Source: Folioceros fuciformis
Taxonomy: Eukaryota; Anthocerotophyta; Anthocerotopsida; Anthocerotales
Direction of reading: 5' to 3'
DNA length: 49,296 bases
Assembly (NCBI GenBank): GCA_049999805.1
Contig: JBNGIO010005968.1
Location: 1-49,296 of the forward strand
The notes beneath the pieces are model-generated. The model searched no databases, had not been told where the DNA came from, and was given only the letters and a program-made list of their open reading frames with translations. Below, in pieces: positions 46,797 through 49,296 of this stretch (positions within the stretch are counted from its first letter, which is position 1; each line of letters opens with the position of its first letter). The translations under genes and the position numbers were made by a program.

Positions 46797-48023
46797 TCAT
46801 ACAGCTTTGTTGGCATTCCACATGGAGTAAAGCCATGGCAACTGAGTGAGATGCATGGCCAAGTAGAGAGTCCAAACCGCTGCCAGAAGCCGCAAAGTCA
46901 CTGCCAAGATCGCTCCGCCAAACAATACGTAGACCATCTCAGCACCTCTCAGTAATTGCACAAACCTGTATCCCGTGAACAGAATCGGGACAAGTGGGAA
47001 GACTGGCACACGGTCATTGTACAGGAGCCTTTCGTAGGCAACCTGAACGAAGATGAGGGCCAGATATGGGACCAGAATACAAACAGCCATACCAAAGGTC
47101 CTGGAAAATACTGAGAACAACAAAACAGCGATAGCAACTGCAACTCCGAGATAGCTCAAACAGTTCTGCACATGCGGTAGCCCCTTGGGGTAGCCTGTAT
47201 ACTCCCACGGTCCAATCCAAGATGCAGGTCCCCCGGGCACCGTCTGATGGTGGCCCGCCTTGTTGGCAAGGACCAGGAACAGGTCCGCCGACAAGACAAA
47301 CAGGAGGTCCATGGCCAGGGACGCAACCAGGCCCTTGACATGTGAATTCGCAAACAGGTCCGTCACTGGAAGAACAGCAGGTGCAACGAACAAGGTAGTC
47401 GTTGCCAACAGCGGCCCGGCCAACCATGCGTATCCTGCTCGCTTTGTGACAAAATATGCTACCTTGGTTCTCACCGAGCTTTGCCTCTGAGGTCTAGGTC
47501 TGCGCTCAGTTCCCCTGTCAGTAGAAGCAGGGGCTTCCTCCCTTCTGTCACGCCTTGTGCTCGATGCCGCATGGCTATGGTTTGCAGAGTTCCGCTCAAA
47601 GACGACCGACTCGCGGCCGGCGATATCCGTCTGCCCTTCCCTACACGAAGGGGACCCGTCCTCAGAGGCTTCAGCCGCTCTAACGGCCACTTGCAAAGTC
47701 CTTCCACGGGAAGAGAGCACATATTCGCCGGCTCTGTTCCCGACGACGGCGCTTACACCTCCGAGGCACGCTGCCGCTCCACGATCTAGGCATACACAGC
47801 CAGCACGAAGAACAGGTCTCCTCTTCTCCAACACCGGTGAGAAATTCAATGTTGCCGGCGCAGAAAGCCTTCGTTCAATTTCGCAACTTGATTGCAAATT
47901 TGAAGACGAATGCCTGCCGAACGGGAAGCTGGCAACAAGCTGTGCCGACATAGCAGACGCCAACAGAGATCTAGACGCTACCCGTGCATTACCGGCACGG
48001 ACTACATCCATGATTTCAGCCAA
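46797..48023 (-). CDS. Multi-pass membrane protein, probably plastid-targeted, unknown function
   Basis: A single frame of 408 aa. The first 200 residues are rich in Ser, Arg and Ala with few acidic residues at the start, as in a plastid transit peptide followed by a disordered linker. The C-terminal half is a run of hydrophobic segments: YAWLAGPLLATTTLFVAPAV, GLVASLAMDLLFVLSADLFL, SYLGVAVAIAVLLFSVFS, MAVCILVPYLALIFVQVA, VPVFPLVPILFTGYRF and VYVLFGGAILAVTLRLLAAV, about six or seven helices. A polar loop with GGPASWIGPWEYTGYPKGLP between the second and third helices looks like the conserved signature of the family. I believe similar uncharacterised plastid proteins exist in plants but cannot give a name. 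It lacks introns. Alternative starts MDVV and MSAQ lie downstream. Confidence 0.7.
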   Translation of the reverse strand: MAEIMDVVRAGNARVASRSLLASAMSAQLVASFPFGRHSSSNLQSSCEIERRLSAPATLNFSPVLEKRRPVLRAGCVCLDRGAAACLGGVSAVVGNRAGEYVLSSRGRTLQVAVRAAEASEDGSPSCREGQTDIAGRESVVFERNSANHSHAASSTRRDRREEAPASTDRGTERRPRPQRQSSVRTKVAYFVTKRAGYAWLAGPLLATTTLFVAPAVLPVTDLFANSHVKGLVASLAMDLLFVLSADLFLVLANKAGHHQTVPGGPASWIGPWEYTGYPKGLPHVQNCLSYLGVAVAIAVLLFSVFSRTFGMAVCILVPYLALIFVQVAYERLLYNDRVPVFPLVPILFTGYRFVQLLRGAEMVYVLFGGAILAVTLRLLAAVWTLYLAMHLTQLPWLYSMWNANKAV

Positions 48024-49296
48024 GCTTCAGCAATCACGTCGGTGCAAAACCATCCTCCCCCTGCAACATTGGAAGACGGGAAAGAAGCAGCTACGCGAGG
48101 GCGGGCCTGACTAACATGCAATGCCAAGTGGACACCATGCGGCTGCTCTCCATGTGGCAGCACTACCTGTTTTCGGCCATGGAATATCCAGCTTTGCAAC
48201 CTCCAGACCAGGAGAAATGCCTATTGCAGTGCAAGCGCAAGAATCTGTGTTTCCCCATCCTACGTGTAGCTTCTCTACTGGAGGGAGCGAGCTGTCCTCT
48301 TCCCGTTTGTCACCGTCACATGGCTATCACAGGTGTATGGTTTTCACGTCTATCCGATCTCACTTTCACTAGCATGTGAGCCTCGCAGATCTCCACCTCA
48401 ATCAGACACTTACGTTGTACACATGTTGGAGCTTTGATTCGACTCGGGAGCTGCAGATGCCTGTTCAACTCTAGGCACTTTGACCGCGTAAGCGCTATGA
48501 ATGGTGAAAGCTCCATGGAGCGGATGCTTATTACAATATCAGGGGTTCCGTGTGGCGAGCGCACGACTGGGCCTAAAGTGGTGGCACCGCGCCACAAAAG
48601 TCCCAAACAACGGCACACTCTGCCGGGCAACGGCACTGGATGTGTACTGTAGGCAAATGGCTTGGACGAATGCAGATGGCGCCGCACATGCTCCGGTGGG
48701 TGAGTTCGCACAGCACACGTATGGCCTCGATTCAGCATAATGTGGCCCCGCCGGACGCTTACTGGCCCGGATGCTTACACGGCCGGGCCGGATTAAACGA
48801 CCCCGGGCAGGGCCGGCCCGGCCCCGCCCGGCGGTAGGGGCAAGAGCGGGTACGGTCGCATTTAAGCGGGTATTAGATTCGCCAAATTAGGCTACATGCA
48901 GACGTAAGGTTAGCCGTGCGGCGGGCCCCCAACGCGCTTGGTGTCCCGGCAACGGCGCAACGGCGCAACGGCAACGGCAGCATCAGCATGGAACGTTGGC
49001 GACGCGACAACAACTGGTGACTGGTTCAGTCACAGAGCCATTTGTCAGAGCAGAGACGACCCCTTCGCTGCTCCCCGCACGCCCGAACCGGTCTTGGGCC
49101 CGGGCCCAGGCCCGCGTCCAGATGCGCCCACACAACGCCCTGCGCAGGGATCAGGTCTTCCTGGAGATAGGAGAAGATCCCCTGGCTCAGCTCTCTCATC
49201 AGCTCGCCTCCTGCCGCTGATCGTGCCAGCGTCGATCTGCTCGCGCCCCGAAAAGCTCCTGGGTCTCTGGCCCCTGGAGACTGGATGGATGGCCCC
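48024..49296. other. Right end without a supported gene; GC-rich low-complexity tract
   Basis: About 1.3 kb. 48024-48200 should be the promoter of the membrane-protein gene. Frames beyond that overlap on both strands without recognisable products. 48760-48845 is dense in GGCCGGGCC/CCGGCCC words, with CGGC-rich repeats again at 48930-48980. Confidence 0.4.
48760..48845. repeat. GGCCCGG-rich low-complexity tract
   Basis: Overlapping self-complementary words such as ggccgggccgg and gggccggcccggccccgcc make an imperfect palindromic, very GC-rich stretch. No gene is associated with it. Confidence 0.6.

Overview
This window is nuclear DNA of a land plant or close streptophyte relative. Many genes are split by short GT-AG introns (roughly 70-200 bases). 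Several products match plant-specific families: a COMATOSE-type peroxisomal ABC transporter, plastid prephenate aminotransferase, a PAO/TIC55-type Rieske oxygenase and plant-type TERT. A KIF6-type kinesin-9, a motor family tied to motile cilia, suggests a lineage with swimming sperm or zoospores, such as a bryophyte, lycophyte or streptophyte alga, rather than a seed plant. I cannot name the species. Three runs of 100 N mark assembly gaps of unknown size, and each lies in or beside a gene.

Layout: 1-640 is AT-rich without genes. 1715-3218 (+) is a membrane-anchored methyltransferase. 3417-9930 (-) is the full-size fatty-acyl transporter, its 5' end lost near the first gap. 11191-13468 (-) is a seven-exon Rieske oxygenase. 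13505-15159 (-) is a three-exon secreted GH28 enzyme. 15720-18326 (-) is an intronless kinesin-9 that diverges from 18853-25503 (+), a many-exon coiled-coil gene I assign to FAM184. 26002-32183 (+) is telomerase reverse transcriptase. 32550-33485 (-) is a protein with two identically spaced CxxC zinc ribbons, followed by an unresolved stretch with an Arg/Ser-rich frame. 34987-35703 (+) is a PLPP6-like lipid phosphatase, 35978-38318 (+) prephenate/aspartate aminotransferase, and 38852-40602 (-) a BAF60-type SWIB subunit of SWI/SNF.

About 42000-45240 is a markedly AT-rich block carrying two intronless genes: a small RING-H2 protein and an aberrant glutathione peroxidase. The right end holds a small secreted Cys-rich protein (45426-45926, -) and a plastid-type multi-pass membrane protein (46797-48023, -). 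The last 1.3 kb has no supported gene.

Functionally this is mostly a housekeeping neighbourhood: peroxisomal beta-oxidation, plastid phenylalanine/tyrosine synthesis, chromatin remodelling, telomere maintenance and cell-wall pectin. The points I would look at first are the head-to-head kinesin-9/FAM184 pair, the presence of a FAM184 gene in a plant, the AT-rich block with its odd peroxidase, a repeated element upstream of TERT, and the zinc-ribbon protein.
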